A DNA stretch of 64,000 nucleotides from Pseudomonas sp. TH43 (GCF_016650635.1 NZ_JAEKFI010000005.1:1-64000), one strand, 5' to 3'; counted from the stretch's first letter, positions 48,821-58,359 are shown. The notes: a model not told the origin generated them from the sequence alone. Program-made: numbers and translations.

Positions 48821-50611
48821 ATGCCAACCACCGTTCGCATCGGTTGCGCCAGTGCATTCTGGGGAGACACATCAACCGCCGCCGCGCAGTTAGTCAATGG
48901 CGGCAAACTGGATTACCTGGTGTTCGATTACCTGGCCGAGATCACCCTGTCGATCATGGCCGGCGCACGCATGAAAGACCCGCAGGCGGGGTTTGCCGGC
49001 GACTTTATCGACATCCTGACGCCGCTGCTGCCGCAACTGGCCGAGCAGCAAATTCGCGTTATCAGCAACGCTGGCGGGATCAATCCACACGCCTGTGCCA
49101 GTGCCCTGCAAGCGGCCTGCGACAAGGCTGGCATCGCGCTGAAAATCGCTGTGTTGCTCGGCGATGACCTGCAACCGCAGTTCAAACAACTCAGCAGCCA
49201 AGGCATCACTGAAATGTTCAGCGGCGCCGCGCTGCCGCCGATGTGCGTGTCGACCAACGCTTACCTCGGCGCGCCGGGCATCGTCGAAGCCCTGCGCCTG
49301 GGCGCCGATATCGTCATCACCGGCCGCGTGGTCGACAGCGCCGTGGTCAGCGCCGCACTGGTGCATGAGTTCGGCTGGTCGTGGCACGACTACGACAAAC
49401 TCGCCCAGGCCGCACTGGCCGGGCACATCATCGAATGCGGCGCACAATGCACCGGCGGTAACTTCACTGACTGGCGCGACGTGCCCGACTACGAGCACAT
49501 CGGTTTTCCAATTGTTGAAGTCAGCGCCGACAGCCAATTCATCGTCAGCAAACCCGAAGGCTCCGGCGGACTGGTCACACCGCTGACCGTGGGTGAGCAG
49601 ATGCTGTATGAAATCGGCGACCCACAGGCCTATCTGCTGCCCGACGTGGTCTGCGATTTCAGTCAGGTCAAACTGCAGCAGCAAGGCAAGGACGCGGTAC
49701 ACGTGCACGGCGCCAAAGGCCTGCCACCGAGCGATAAATACAAGGTCAGCGCCACCTGGCCGGACGGTTTTCGCTGCACCGCCAGTTGCCTGATCGCTGG
49801 CATCGATGCGGTGGACAAGGCGCGCCGGGTCAGTCAGGCGATCATCGACAAAACCGCAGAAATGTTCAGCCAGCGCGGCTGGGCGCCGTACAGCGAAACG
49901 CACATCGAACTGCTCGGCAGCGAAGCCACCTACGGCCCCCACGGCCAGCGCCGCGACAGCCGCGAAGTGGTGATCAAACTCGCCGTGCGTCACGCGAACA
50001 AACAGGCGCTGATTCTGTTCTCTAGGGAAATCGCCCAGGCCGCCACCGGCATGGCGCCGGGATTGACCGGCATCGTTGGCGGCCGGCCAACGGTGTACCC
50101 GCTGATCCGTCTGTTCTCGTTCCTGATTGATAAAAGCGCCTGCACCTTGCAGATCGATATGGCCGGTGAGCGCCATCCTTGTGCCCTGCCCGCTTTGGCT
50201 GTTCTGGACAGCGCAGATTTGCCGATTGCTCAGGCGCCACCAAAACCGCAAGGACGTGCCGACGCCAGTGTGCCGTTGGTGAAACTGGCTGTGGCGCGCT
50301 CCGGTGACAAGGGCAACCACAGCAACATCGGCGTGCTGCCGCGCAAGCCCGAATACCTGCCATGGATCGCCGAGGCACTGACGCCGGCGGTGATCGTCGA
50401 CTGGATGAGCCACGTCCTCGACCCGATTCACGGGCGGGTCGAACGCTGGTACCTGCCCGGCACCCACAGTTTGAATTTTCTATTGGAAAACGCCCTCGGC
50501 GGCGGTGGCGTGGCCAGTCTGCGCATCGACCCGCAAGGCAAGGCCTTCGCCCAGCAACTGCTGGAAATCCAGATCCCGGTGCCGCAGAGCATCGCCGAAC
50601 AACTCGACTAG
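48821..50611 (+). CDS. atuA: AtuA, acyclic terpene utilisation protein
   Basis: A 596-residue DUF1446-type protein: VRIGCASAFWGDTSTAAAQLV at the start, LDYLVFDYLAEITLSIMAG, VISNAGGINPHACASALQ, DIVITGRVVDSAVVSAAL and, near the end, VKLAVARSGDKGNHSNIGVL. It is essential for citronellol/geraniol growth in P. aeruginosa, but its reaction is unsettled. The ATG at 48821 follows GGAGATAAAA. It opens the atuABCDEF operon. Confidence 0.88.
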   Translation: MPTTVRIGCASAFWGDTSTAAAQLVNGGKLDYLVFDYLAEITLSIMAGARMKDPQAGFAGDFIDILTPLLPQLAEQQIRVISNAGGINPHACASALQAACDKAGIALKIAVLLGDDLQPQFKQLSSQGITEMFSGAALPPMCVSTNAYLGAPGIVEALRLGADIVITGRVVDSAVVSAALVHEFGWSWHDYDKLAQAALAGHIIECGAQCTGGNFTDWRDVPDYEHIGFPIVEVSADSQFIVSKPEGSGGLVTPLTVGEQMLYEIGDPQAYLLPDVVCDFSQVKLQQQGKDAVHVHGAKGLPPSDKYKVSATWPDGFRCTASCLIAGIDAVDKARRVSQAIIDKTAEMFSQRGWAPYSETHIELLGSEATYGPHGQRRDSREVVIKLAVRHANKQALILFSREIAQAATGMAPGLTGIVGGRPTVYPLIRLFSFLIDKSACTLQIDMAGERHPCALPALAVLDSADLPIAQAPPKPQGRADASVPLVKLAVARSGDKGNHSNIGVLPRKPEYLPWIAEALTPAVIVDWMSHVLDPIHGRVERWYLPGTHSLNFLLENALGGGGVASLRIDPQGKAFAQQLLEIQIPVPQSIAEQLD

Positions 50612-50623
50612 AGGATGGTTTGC

Positions 50624-51508
50624 ATGGCTTACGCGTCGATTTTCCACGCCGATCTGTTCAGCGGCCAGACCATTATCGTCACTGGTGGCGGCAGCGGCAT
50701 CGGCCGTTGCACCGCCCATGAACTGGCAGCGCTCGGCGCCACTGTGCTGCTGGTCGGGCGCAAACCGGAAAAACTCGAAAAAGTCGCCACGGAAATCGCC
50801 GAGGACGGCGGCCGCGCACACTGGCAAGCCTGCGACATCCGCGACGAAGAGGCGGTGAAACAACTGGTCAGGGAGCTGATCACCGAACACGGGCCGATTC
50901 ACGGGTTGGTCAACAATGCTGGCGGCCAGTACCCGTCGCCGTTGGCCTCTATCAATCAGAAAGGTTTCGAAACCGTGCTGCGTACCAACCTGGTCGGCGG
51001 TTTTCTGATGGCCCGGGAAGTGTTCAATCAGTCGATGAGCAAACACGGCGGCAACATCGTCAACATGCTCGCCGACATGTGGGGCGGCATGCCCGGCATG
51101 GGCCACTCGGGTGCGGCGCGTTCGGGCATGGACAACTTCACCAAAACCGCCGCGTTTGAATGGGGATATGCCGGGGTGCGGGTCAACGCCGTCGCCCCAG
51201 GCTGGATCGCCTCCAGCGGCATGGACACATACGAAGGTGCGTTCAAAGCGGTGATTCCGACCCTGCGCGAGCATGTACCGCTCAAGCGCATCGGCACTGA
51301 ATCGGAAGTCAGCGCGGCGATTGTGTTTCTGCTCAGCCCGGCAGCAGCATTTATCAGCGGCAGCACGTTGAAAATCGACGGGGCGGCCAGCCTCGGCAGC
51401 CGAGCATGGCCGCTGCACAAGGCGACTCACAGCGAGTCGTTCAATGGTTTTCACCGGGCCTATCTACCAGAAGTGCTTCGTCCCGATGCCCTCAAGGACA
51501 AGGAGTAA
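50624..51508 (+). CDS. atuB: AtuB, SDR of the acyclic terpene pathway
   Basis: A 294-residue short-chain dehydrogenase: IIVTGGGSGIGRCTAHELA, NNAGGQYPSPL, and SGSTLKIDGAASLG. The active-site region GHSGAARSGMDNFTKTAAFEW lacks YxxxK and instead resembles peroxisomal trans-2-enoyl-CoA reductase (PECR/DECR group), in which this variant is normal. That fits action on an acyl-CoA thioester, although citronellol or citronellal oxidation has been proposed for SDRs in this operon. The ATG at 50624 is nine bases after AGAGG; the ATG at 50615 is too close. Confidence 0.85.
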   Translation: MAYASIFHADLFSGQTIIVTGGGSGIGRCTAHELAALGATVLLVGRKPEKLEKVATEIAEDGGRAHWQACDIRDEEAVKQLVRELITEHGPIHGLVNNAGGQYPSPLASINQKGFETVLRTNLVGGFLMAREVFNQSMSKHGGNIVNMLADMWGGMPGMGHSGAARSGMDNFTKTAAFEWGYAGVRVNAVAPGWIASSGMDTYEGAFKAVIPTLREHVPLKRIGTESEVSAAIVFLLSPAAAFISGSTLKIDGAASLGSRAWPLHKATHSESFNGFHRAYLPEVLRPDALKDKE

Positions 51509-51511
51509 GCC

Positions 51512-53128
51512 ATGCCGCAGATCCAGTCCCAGCTCGATCCGCACAGCGAGGCCTTCGCACGCAACCGTGCGGCGATGCTCGCGGCAATCGAGCAAGTTCA
51601 GCAACTCGAGCAGAACCTGCTGAACAAAGCCGCCGACGCCAAAGCGAAATTCGACAAACGCGGACAATTGCTGCCGCGCGAACGCCTGAACCTGTTGCTC
51701 GACCCCGGCGCGCCGTTCCTCGAACTGGCCAGCCTCGCCGGTTATAAACTGCATGACGACAAGGACGGCAGCTCGGCCGGTGGCGGGTTGATCGCCGGCA
51801 TCGGTTACGTCTGCGGCATCCGCGCGATGGTGGTGGCCAACAACAGCGCGATCAAGGGCGGCACCATCTCGCCGAGTGGCTTGAAAAAATCCCTGCGTCT
51901 GCAACAGATCGCTCAGGAAAACAAACTGCCGGTGATCACCCTCGCCGAAAGCGGCGGCGCCAACCTCAATTACGCGGCAGACATTTTTGTCGAAGGCGCG
52001 CGCAGTTTTGCCAATCAGGCGCGCATGTCGGCGATGGGCCTGCCGCAGATCACCGTGGTACATGGCTCGGCCACCGCAGGCGGCGCCTATCAGCCGGGAT
52101 TGTCGGATTACGTAGTGGTGGTGCGCGGCAAGGCCAAGCTGTTTCTCGCCGGCCCGCCGCTGCTCAAAGCCGCCACCGGTGAAGTCGCCACTGATGAAGA
52201 ACTCGGTGGCGCCGAGATGCACGCGCAGGTTGCCGGGACGGCGGAATACCTCGCTGAAAACGATGCCGATGGCGTGCGTCAGGTGCGGGAAATTCTGCGG
52301 ATGCTGCCGTGGAACGAGCAACTGCCGTGGCTGCCCGAGCCGCAATACAAAGAGCCGCACTACCCCATCGAAGAACTGCTCGGGTTGATCCCCGACGATC
52401 CGAAAAAACCCTATGACGTGCGCGAAATCATCGCGCGCATCGCCGATGAATCGTGCTTTCTCGAATTCAAGGGTGAGTTCGATCAGCAAACGATCTGCGG
52501 CCAGTTGAAGATTCAGGGCCGCGCCTGCGGCTTCATCGGCAACAACGGCCCGATCACACCGAACGGCGCCAGCAAAGCCGCGCAGTTCATCCAACTGTGC
52601 GACCAGAGCCAGACGCCGCTGCTGTTTTTCCACAACACCACAGGCTTCATGGTCGGCACCGAATCGGAACAGCAAGGCGTGATCAAACACGGCTCGAAAC
52701 TGATTCAAGCGGTGGCCAATGCACGGGTGCCCAAACTGACGGTCGTCGTCGGCGGTTCATACGGCGCCGGCAACTACGCGATGTGCGGGCGCGGTCTTGA
52801 TCCGCGCTTCATCTTCGCCTGGCCGAACAGCCGCACGGCGGTGATGGGTGGCGCGCAGGCCGGCAAAGTCTTGCGTATTGTCACAGAGGCCAAGCAACTC
52901 AAGGACGGTCTGGTGCCAGACCCGAAAATGCTCGACATGCTTGAGCAGGTCACCGCGCAGAAACTCGACAGCCAGTCCACCGCGCTCTACGGCAGCGCAA
53001 ACTTGTGGGACGACGGGCTGATCGATCCACGCGACACGCGCACGCTGCTCGGCTACTTGCTGGATATTTGCCAAGAAGCGGACATGCGCAACCTGCAACC
53101 CAACAGCTTCGGCGTCAGCCGGTTCTGA
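51512..53128 (+). CDS. atuC: AtuC, geranyl-CoA carboxylase beta (carboxyltransferase) subunit
   Basis: A 538-residue carboxyltransferase of the methylcrotonyl/geranyl-CoA carboxylase group. N-terminal half: LLPRERLNLLLDPGAPFLELASLAG, ESGGANLNYAADIFVEG, VHGSATAGGAYQPGLSDYVV. C-terminal half: QLCDQSQTPLLFFHNTTGFMVG, GGSYGAGNYAMCGRGLDPRF, AQAGKVLRIVTE. It transfers carboxyl from biotin on AtuF to cis-geranyl-CoA. GAGTAAGCC precedes the ATG, three bases after atuB. A liuB (methylcrotonyl) identity is less likely given the atuA and atuR context. Confidence 0.88.
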   Translation: MPQIQSQLDPHSEAFARNRAAMLAAIEQVQQLEQNLLNKAADAKAKFDKRGQLLPRERLNLLLDPGAPFLELASLAGYKLHDDKDGSSAGGGLIAGIGYVCGIRAMVVANNSAIKGGTISPSGLKKSLRLQQIAQENKLPVITLAESGGANLNYAADIFVEGARSFANQARMSAMGLPQITVVHGSATAGGAYQPGLSDYVVVVRGKAKLFLAGPPLLKAATGEVATDEELGGAEMHAQVAGTAEYLAENDADGVRQVREILRMLPWNEQLPWLPEPQYKEPHYPIEELLGLIPDDPKKPYDVREIIARIADESCFLEFKGEFDQQTICGQLKIQGRACGFIGNNGPITPNGASKAAQFIQLCDQSQTPLLFFHNTTGFMVGTESEQQGVIKHGSKLIQAVANARVPKLTVVVGGSYGAGNYAMCGRGLDPRFIFAWPNSRTAVMGGAQAGKVLRIVTEAKQLKDGLVPDPKMLDMLEQVTAQKLDSQSTALYGSANLWDDGLIDPRDTRTLLGYLLDICQEADMRNLQPNSFGVSRF

Positions 53129-53158
53129 CCGCCTCGGACCTCTCGGAGAACAATAACA

Positions 53159-54316
53159 ATGATCTTCACCCCGGAACACGAAGCCCTGCGCCGTACCGTC
53201 CGCCAGTTCGTCGAGCACGAGATCAACCCGCACGTCGATGAATGGGAAAAGGCCGGACGCTTTCCCATCCACGAGATTTTCCGCCAGGCCGGCGACCTCG
53301 GTTTGCTGGGCATTTCCAAACCGGAAAAATTCGGCGGCATGGGCCTCGATTACAGCTATTCGATTGTCGCCGCTGAAGAGTTCGGCACCATTCATTGCGG
53401 CGGCATTCCGATGTCGATCGGGGTGCAGACCGACATGTGCACCCCGGCCCTCGCCCGCTTCGGCTCCGATGAATTGCGTGAAGAGTTCTTGCGCCCGGCG
53501 ATTACCGGCGAGCAGGTCGGCTGCATTGGCGTCTCCGAAGTCGGCGCTGGTTCGGATGTCGCCGGACTGAAAACCACTGCGCGCAAGGACGGCGACGACT
53601 ACGTGATCGACGGCAGCAAAATGTGGATCACCAACTCGCCGAGCGCCGACTTCATCTGCCTGCTGGCCAACACCTCGGACGACAAACCGCACATCAACAA
53701 GTCGCTGATCATGGTGCCGATGAACACGCCGGGCATCAGTCTCAGTTCGCACCTGGACAAGCTCGGTATGCGCAGCTCGGAAACCGCCCAGGTGTTTTTC
53801 GACAATGTGCGCGTGCCGCAGCGCAACCGCATCGGCCATGAAGGCGCCGGGTTCATGATGCAGATGCTGCAGTTTCAGGAAGAACGCCTGTTCGGTGCGG
53901 CGAACATGCTCAAAGGCCTGGAATACTGCGTCGACAGCACCATCGAGTACTGCAAAGAGCGCAAGACCTTTGGCAATGCGCTGATCGACAATCAGGTCAT
54001 CCACTTCCGTCTCGCCGAACTGCAGACCGAAATCGAGTGCCTGCGCGCGCTGGTCTATCAAGCCACCGAGCAGTACATCAAAGGTCAGGACGTCACGCGT
54101 CTGGCCTCGATGGCCAAGCTCAAGGCCGGGCGGCTGGGCCGCGAAGTCAGCGACAGCTGCCTGCAATATTGGGGCGGCATGGGTTTCATGTGGGACAACC
54201 CGGTGGCTCGCGCCTATCGCGATGTGCGGCTGGTGTCGATTGGCGGCGGCGCCGACGAAATCATGCTGGGGATCATCTGCAAACTGATGGGCATCTTGCC
54301 GGGGAAAAAGAAATGA
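53159..54316 (+). CDS. atuD: AtuD, citronellyl-CoA dehydrogenase
   Basis: A 385-residue acyl-CoA dehydrogenase: VRQFVEHEINPHVDEWEKAG at the start, CIGVSEVGAGSDVAGLKTTA, GSKMWITNSPSADF, and RERTKFG-like CKERKTFGNALIDNQVIHFRLAEL; the FAD region ends with LQYWGGMGFMWDNPVARAYRDVRLVSIGGGADEIML. In P. aeruginosa AtuD desaturates citronellyl-CoA to geranyl-CoA. The sequence agrees with the family; the specific substrate rests on the operon. Confidence 0.87.
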   Translation: MIFTPEHEALRRTVRQFVEHEINPHVDEWEKAGRFPIHEIFRQAGDLGLLGISKPEKFGGMGLDYSYSIVAAEEFGTIHCGGIPMSIGVQTDMCTPALARFGSDELREEFLRPAITGEQVGCIGVSEVGAGSDVAGLKTTARKDGDDYVIDGSKMWITNSPSADFICLLANTSDDKPHINKSLIMVPMNTPGISLSSHLDKLGMRSSETAQVFFDNVRVPQRNRIGHEGAGFMMQMLQFQEERLFGAANMLKGLEYCVDSTIEYCKERKTFGNALIDNQVIHFRLAELQTEIECLRALVYQATEQYIKGQDVTRLASMAKLKAGRLGREVSDSCLQYWGGMGFMWDNPVARAYRDVRLVSIGGGADEIMLGIICKLMGILPGKKK

Positions 54317-55110
54317 GCCGACTGCCCGAATGCCAGACCCTGCTCCTGGAATTGCATGGCGGCGTGCTGCACATCACCCTCAACCGCCCCGAAAGCCGCA
54401 ATGCGATGAGCCTGCAGATGGTCGCCGAGCTGCGCGCGACGCTGGCGGCCGTGGCTGATGATCGAGCTGTTCGCGCGCTGGTGCTCAGTGGTGCTGGCGG
54501 GCATTTTTGCGCGGGTGGCGACATCAAGGACATGGCCAACGCCCGCGGTCAGGGCGCAGATGCTTACCGCGACTTGAACCGGGCGTTCGGTGCTTTGCTG
54601 GAAGAAGCCCAGCACGCACCGCAAGTGTTGATCTGCCTGTTGCAAGGCGCAGTCATGGGCGGTGGTTTCGGCCTGGCCTGTGTCAGCGATATCGCCATCG
54701 CCGAGCACAAGGCGCAGTTTGGTTTGCCGGAAACCAGTCTGGGGCTGATCCCGGCGCAGATCGCGCCATTTGTCGTGCAACGTATTGGTCTGACTGAAAC
54801 GCGCCGACTGGCCCTGACGGCTGCACGCTTCGATGGCCATCAAGCACGGCGTTTGGGCCTGGTGCATTTTGTCGAGGAGGATCCTCAGGCGCTGGCCGAG
54901 CGTCTGGATGAGGTGCTGCAGCATGTGCTGTGTTGTGCGCCGGAGGCGAATGCGCTGACCAAGCAATTGTTGCTCGCCAGTGCCGGGCAGCCGTCGAGTG
55001 AGTTGCTGGATGAGGCGGCGCAATGGTTCAGCGAAGCGGTGACCGGTGCTGAAGGCATCGAGGGAACACTGGCCTTTGTGCAAAAGCGAAAACCCGTGTG
55101 GGCCACCTAA
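54313..55110 (+). CDS. atuE: AtuE, isohexenylglutaconyl-CoA hydratase
   Basis: A 265-residue enoyl-CoA hydratase/isomerase: LHITLNRPESRNAMSLQMVAEL, oxyanion loop GAGGHFCAGGDIKDMA, VMGGGFGLACVSDIAIAEHKAQFGLPE, LGLIPAQIAPFVVQRIG. Catalytic Glu candidates lie in the IAEHKAQFGLPE region. It hydrates isohexenylglutaconyl-CoA after geranyl-CoA carboxylation. Its ATG overlaps the atuD stop as ATGA. The start upstream at 54037 is out of register with the atuD operon and rejected. Confidence 0.87.
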   Translation: MSRLPECQTLLLELHGGVLHITLNRPESRNAMSLQMVAELRATLAAVADDRAVRALVLSGAGGHFCAGGDIKDMANARGQGADAYRDLNRAFGALLEEAQHAPQVLICLLQGAVMGGGFGLACVSDIAIAEHKAQFGLPETSLGLIPAQIAPFVVQRIGLTETRRLALTAARFDGHQARRLGLVHFVEEDPQALAERLDEVLQHVLCCAPEANALTKQLLLASAGQPSSELLDEAAQWFSEAVTGAEGIEGTLAFVQKRKPVWAT

Positions 55111-55111
55111 A

Positions 55112-55182
55112 AGCTTCGCGAGCAGGATCGCTCCCACAAGGACATGCATTCCAAATGTGGGAGCGAGCCTGCTCGCGAAGAG
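55112..55182. repeat. REP inverted pair between atuE and atuF
   Basis: CTTCGCGAGCAGGATCGCTC (55114-55133, continuing CCACA) is mirrored by TGTGGGAGCGAGCCTGCTCG (55156-55175, continuing CGAAG), inside the atu operon. Confidence 0.85.
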
Positions 55183-55220
55183 GCCAACACATTCACCGCC
55201 ACAATTTCAGGAACAAGACC

Positions 55221-57182
55221 ATGCCCGCCATCCACAAAATCCTGATCGCCAACCGCGGTGAAATCGCCTGCCGCATTCAGCGCACCGCCCAGGCTTTGGG
55301 CTACCGCACCGTCGCCGTTTACAGCGACGCCGATGCCGATGCGCTGCACGTACAAATGGCCGATCAAGCCGTACACATCGGCCCGTCCCCGGTGCAGCAA
55401 TCCTATCTGAACATCACGGCGATCCTCGACGCTGCCCGCCGCAGTGGCGCGGACGCGATCCATCCCGGCTACGGTTTTCTTTCCGAGAACGCCGAGTTCG
55501 CCCGTGCCTGTGAACAGGCTGGCCTGACCTTCATCGGCCCCAGCGTCGAAGCCATCGAATTGATGGGCAGTAAACGTCGCTCGAAAATCGCCATGCTCGA
55601 AGCCGGCGTTCCATGCATCGCCGGTTACCAGGGCGCCGAACAGGACGACGCCACCCTGCTACGCGAAGCCGAGCGCATCGGCTATCCGCTGATGATCAAG
55701 GCCAGTGCCGGCGGTGGCGGCCGTGGCATGCGTCTGCTGCACGATGCCGCTGATTTGCCGGCGCAGCTGCGCACCGCGCGCTCGGAAGCATTGAACGGTT
55801 TCGGCAGCGACGAACTGATCCTCGAACAGGCATTGATCGAACCGCGACACGTCGAAGTGCAGCTGTTCGGCGATCAGCACGGCAACCTGATCTACCTCGG
55901 CGAGCGCGACTGCTCCGTGCAGCGTCGCCATCAGAAAGTCATCGAAGAAGCGCCGTGCCCGGTGATGACGCCGCCGTTGCGCGAGGCCATGGGCGAAGCG
56001 GCGCTCAAGGCCGGGCGCGCCGTCAGTTATGTCGGCGCCGGGACTGTGGAGTTTCTGCTCGATGCACGCGGGCAGTTCTACTTTCTTGAAATGAACACTC
56101 GCCTGCAAGTCGAGCACCCGGTGACCGAACTGATCACCGGGCAAGACCTGGTCGCCTGGCAATTACTGGTCGCCGAAGGGCAAGCGTTGCCGCTGACGCA
56201 GGATCAAGTGCGGCTCAATGGCCATGCCATGGAAGTTCGCCTTTACGCTGAGGACCCGGCGCAGGATTTTCTGCCGCAAACCGGTCGCATCACGGCGTGG
56301 GAGCCTGCGCTGCAGCAAGGCGCACGCATTGATCACGGCCTGCGCGAAGGCCAGTCGATCAGCCCGTTCTACGACCCGATGCTGGGTAAATTGATCGCTT
56401 ATGGCGCCACCCGCGAAGAGGCGCGGCGCAAACTGTTGCGCGCAGTACAGGACACGGTGTTATTGGGCGTGCAAAGCAATCAGCGCTTGTTGGCCAGCCT
56501 GCTGCAACACCCGCAGTTCGTCAGCGGCGAATTCAGTACCGCGTTTATCGCGCAGCACTTCAGCGATCACCCCTGCCTGCAGCGCTACGCCCCCGACGCC
56601 GAGGCACTGGCAATCGCCGCGGTATTGTTCTATCAAACCAGCGCCCTCAGCCACCGCGCGCCGCTCAGCGGTTGGCGCAACAACGCCAGCGTGCCGCTGC
56701 ACTACCGCCTTGGGCACGAGGAGCAAAACTGGTCGCTGCAACTGGTGGCTGCAGGGCCAGGCGCGTTCAAGGTGCACGTGTCCGAGCGCAGCATCGATTT
56801 GCAACTCATCGACCAGAACGCGCATTCGCTGACCCTGGAAATCGACGGCCTGCGCCAGCGCCACGCCTATCGCCTCGACGCCGAACAACTCTGGCTGTTC
56901 ACCCATCCCGGCAGCCTGCGCCTGGAGAATCGAACTCACGCGGTGATCGACAGTCAGACCAGCGTCAGTTCCGGCACGCTCAAGGCGCCCATGGACGGCG
57001 CCATCGTCGACGTACTGGTCAGCGAAGGCAGCCCGGTCAGCAAAGGGCAATTGCTGGTGGTGCTGGAGGCAATGAAAATGGAGCACCCGCTCAAGGCCGG
57101 CATCGATGGCGTGCTCAAACGGGTGCAGGTCAAGGTCGGCGATCAGGTAAAAAATCGTCAGGTTCTGTTGCAGGTCGAGTAG
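55221..57182 (+). CDS. atuF: AtuF, geranyl-CoA carboxylase alpha (biotin) subunit
   Basis: A 653-residue biotin carboxylase. The ATP-grasp module (KILIANRGEIACRIQRTAQALGYRTVAVYSDAD; IHPGYGFLSENAEFARAC; KASAGGGGRGMRLLHD; FLEMNTRLQVEHPVTELITGQDLVAWQL) fills about 1-445. The biotinyl domain at the C-terminus ends VLEAMKMEHPLKAG, with the biotin-lysine near residue 618, then VKVGDQVKNRQVLLQVE. With AtuC it carboxylates geranyl-CoA. ATG 55221 follows AGGAAC; an upstream in-frame run from 55098 is REP DNA, not protein. Confidence 0.9.
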   Translation: MPAIHKILIANRGEIACRIQRTAQALGYRTVAVYSDADADALHVQMADQAVHIGPSPVQQSYLNITAILDAARRSGADAIHPGYGFLSENAEFARACEQAGLTFIGPSVEAIELMGSKRRSKIAMLEAGVPCIAGYQGAEQDDATLLREAERIGYPLMIKASAGGGGRGMRLLHDAADLPAQLRTARSEALNGFGSDELILEQALIEPRHVEVQLFGDQHGNLIYLGERDCSVQRRHQKVIEEAPCPVMTPPLREAMGEAALKAGRAVSYVGAGTVEFLLDARGQFYFLEMNTRLQVEHPVTELITGQDLVAWQLLVAEGQALPLTQDQVRLNGHAMEVRLYAEDPAQDFLPQTGRITAWEPALQQGARIDHGLREGQSISPFYDPMLGKLIAYGATREEARRKLLRAVQDTVLLGVQSNQRLLASLLQHPQFVSGEFSTAFIAQHFSDHPCLQRYAPDAEALAIAAVLFYQTSALSHRAPLSGWRNNASVPLHYRLGHEEQNWSLQLVAAGPGAFKVHVSERSIDLQLIDQNAHSLTLEIDGLRQRHAYRLDAEQLWLFTHPGSLRLENRTHAVIDSQTSVSSGTLKAPMDGAIVDVLVSEGSPVSKGQLLVVLEAMKMEHPLKAGIDGVLKRVQVKVGDQVKNRQVLLQVE

Positions 57183-57252
57183 TCAGCCAGGCGCGAACGC
57201 AGGGTTTGACTACGCTCTGAAGAATCAGAACGCGGAAATCAGGAACCCTGCG

Positions 57253-57795
57253 ATGCCCCACTGGCTGGTCATAGATCTGGAAGCCACCACCGATGAGGGT
57301 GGCTGGCCGGTCACCGAGATGGAAATTATCGAGATCGGCGCCACCCTGGTCGATCGTGCCGGGCGCGAGCAGGATCACTTCCAACGCTTCGTGAAACCGA
57401 CGCGGCGGCCCTTGCTCACGCCCTTCTGTCGCGAACTCACGCACATCACCCAAGCCAACATCGACGCAGCGCAGCCGTTGAACGAAGTCTGGCCGGCATT
57501 TGAACGCTGGCTCGCTCAGCATCAGGCGCGCCTGGAAGGCTGGGCCAGTTGGGGCGATTACGACCGCAAGCAGTTGTTGCAGGAATGGCAGCGTCTGCAC
57601 ATCGACAGCGGGTTGAGCCGCGTGCCGCACATGAACCTCAAGCAACGTTTCGCCAAGGCCCGGCGCCTGGAGCGGCCGCTGGGGCTTAACGGTGCACTGC
57701 AACTGGCCGGCATGCAGTTCAGCGGCCAACAGCATCGGGCCCTGGAAGATGCACGCAATACCGCACGGCTACTGCCCTTGGTATTGCCACTCTAG
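57253..57795 (+). CDS. DEDDh 3'-5' exonuclease
   Basis: A 180-residue exonuclease of the ERI-1/KapD type. Exo I is VIDLEATTDEG (D, E), Exo II is WASWGDYDRKQLLQEW (D), and Exo III is HRALEDARNTARLLPL with His and Asp. These give the DEDDh set. Such enzymes trim RNA or single-stranded DNA ends; targets here are unknown. AGGAACCCTGCG precedes the ATG. It is 70 bases after atuF and need not be part of that operon. Confidence 0.88.
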   Translation: MPHWLVIDLEATTDEGGWPVTEMEIIEIGATLVDRAGREQDHFQRFVKPTRRPLLTPFCRELTHITQANIDAAQPLNEVWPAFERWLAQHQARLEGWASWGDYDRKQLLQEWQRLHIDSGLSRVPHMNLKQRFAKARRLERPLGLNGALQLAGMQFSGQQHRALEDARNTARLLPLVLPL

Positions 57796-57899
57796 GGTCA
57801 GTTCGAGAACCCGGCGGACAGAGGCTGGGCAGGTGACGGCGCTAAAAGCCTTGTGCATACTGGCCGCCTCACTTTTTAACCCTTTTCGAGGAATCGCCC

Positions 57900-58184
57900 A
57901 TGTTTAAAGTCAACGAGTACTTCGACGGCACCGTCAAGTCGATCGCCTTTGGCACTGCTGAAGGTCCTGCGACCATTGGCGTCATGGCCCCGGGCGAATA
58001 CGAATTCGGCACCAGCCAGCGTGAAATCATGCACGTGGTGTCGGGCGCACTGACGGTCAAACTGCCGGACAGCAGCGACTGGGAAACCTTCGCCGCCGGC
58101 AGCCAGTTCAACGTCCCGGCCAACAGCAAGTTCCAACTGAAAGTCGCGGTCGATACCGCTTACCTGTGCGAGTACCGCGGCTAA
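57900..58184 (+). CDS. ppnP: PpnP, pyrimidine/purine nucleoside phosphorylase
   Basis: A 94-residue cupin-like protein: FKVNEYFDGTVKSIAFGTAEGPATIGVMAPGEYEFGTSQREIMHVVSGALTVKLP covers the first half, matching the PpnP (YaiE) family, a dimeric enzyme that phosphorolyses several nucleosides. Length is normal for the family. GAGGAATCGCCC precedes the ATG. A strong bidirectional terminator follows. Confidence 0.92.
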   Translation: MFKVNEYFDGTVKSIAFGTAEGPATIGVMAPGEYEFGTSQREIMHVVSGALTVKLPDSSDWETFAAGSQFNVPANSKFQLKVAVDTAYLCEYRG

Positions 58185-58310
58185 TCGGTGATGTTGTTCA
58201 GTCAACATCGAGGGTGAGCGAAGCAGGCCCCTGCTCTTCAGTAAAAAAGCAGCGGCGTGCTGCGGGAGCAAGCTCCCTCGCCACAGTTAAAAGCGTTATC
58301 CACGCACAAT
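58185..58310. other. REP fragment between ppnP and terminator
   Basis: A single REP-type unit, GTGCTGCGGGAGCAAGCTCC (58257-58276, continuing CTCGCCACAG), with no clear mirror partner; no gene seen. Confidence 0.5.
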
Positions 58311-58345
58311 AAAAATGCCCGTGTCCAAGGACACGGGCATTTTTT
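58311..58345. terminator. Strong bidirectional terminator, ppnP / MOSC gene
   Basis: AAAAATGCCCGTGTCC and GGACACGGGCATTTTTT mirror each other around AA, giving a stem of about 14-16 pairs with A and T runs at the outer ends on both strands. Confidence 0.92.
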
Positions 58346-58359
58346 GTTTCAGCGGCGGA

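Noticed and set aside
55098..55220. N-terminal extension of the biotin carboxylase
   Set aside because: The extra codons lie in a REP pair and overlap atuE; the conserved start KILIANRGEIA follows the ATG at 55221.
48821..57182. Reading the carboxylase operon as the leucine (liu) operon
   Set aside because: liuR is a MerR regulator and liu has no atuA-type gene; here a TetR gene and atuA are present with AtuR-like operators.
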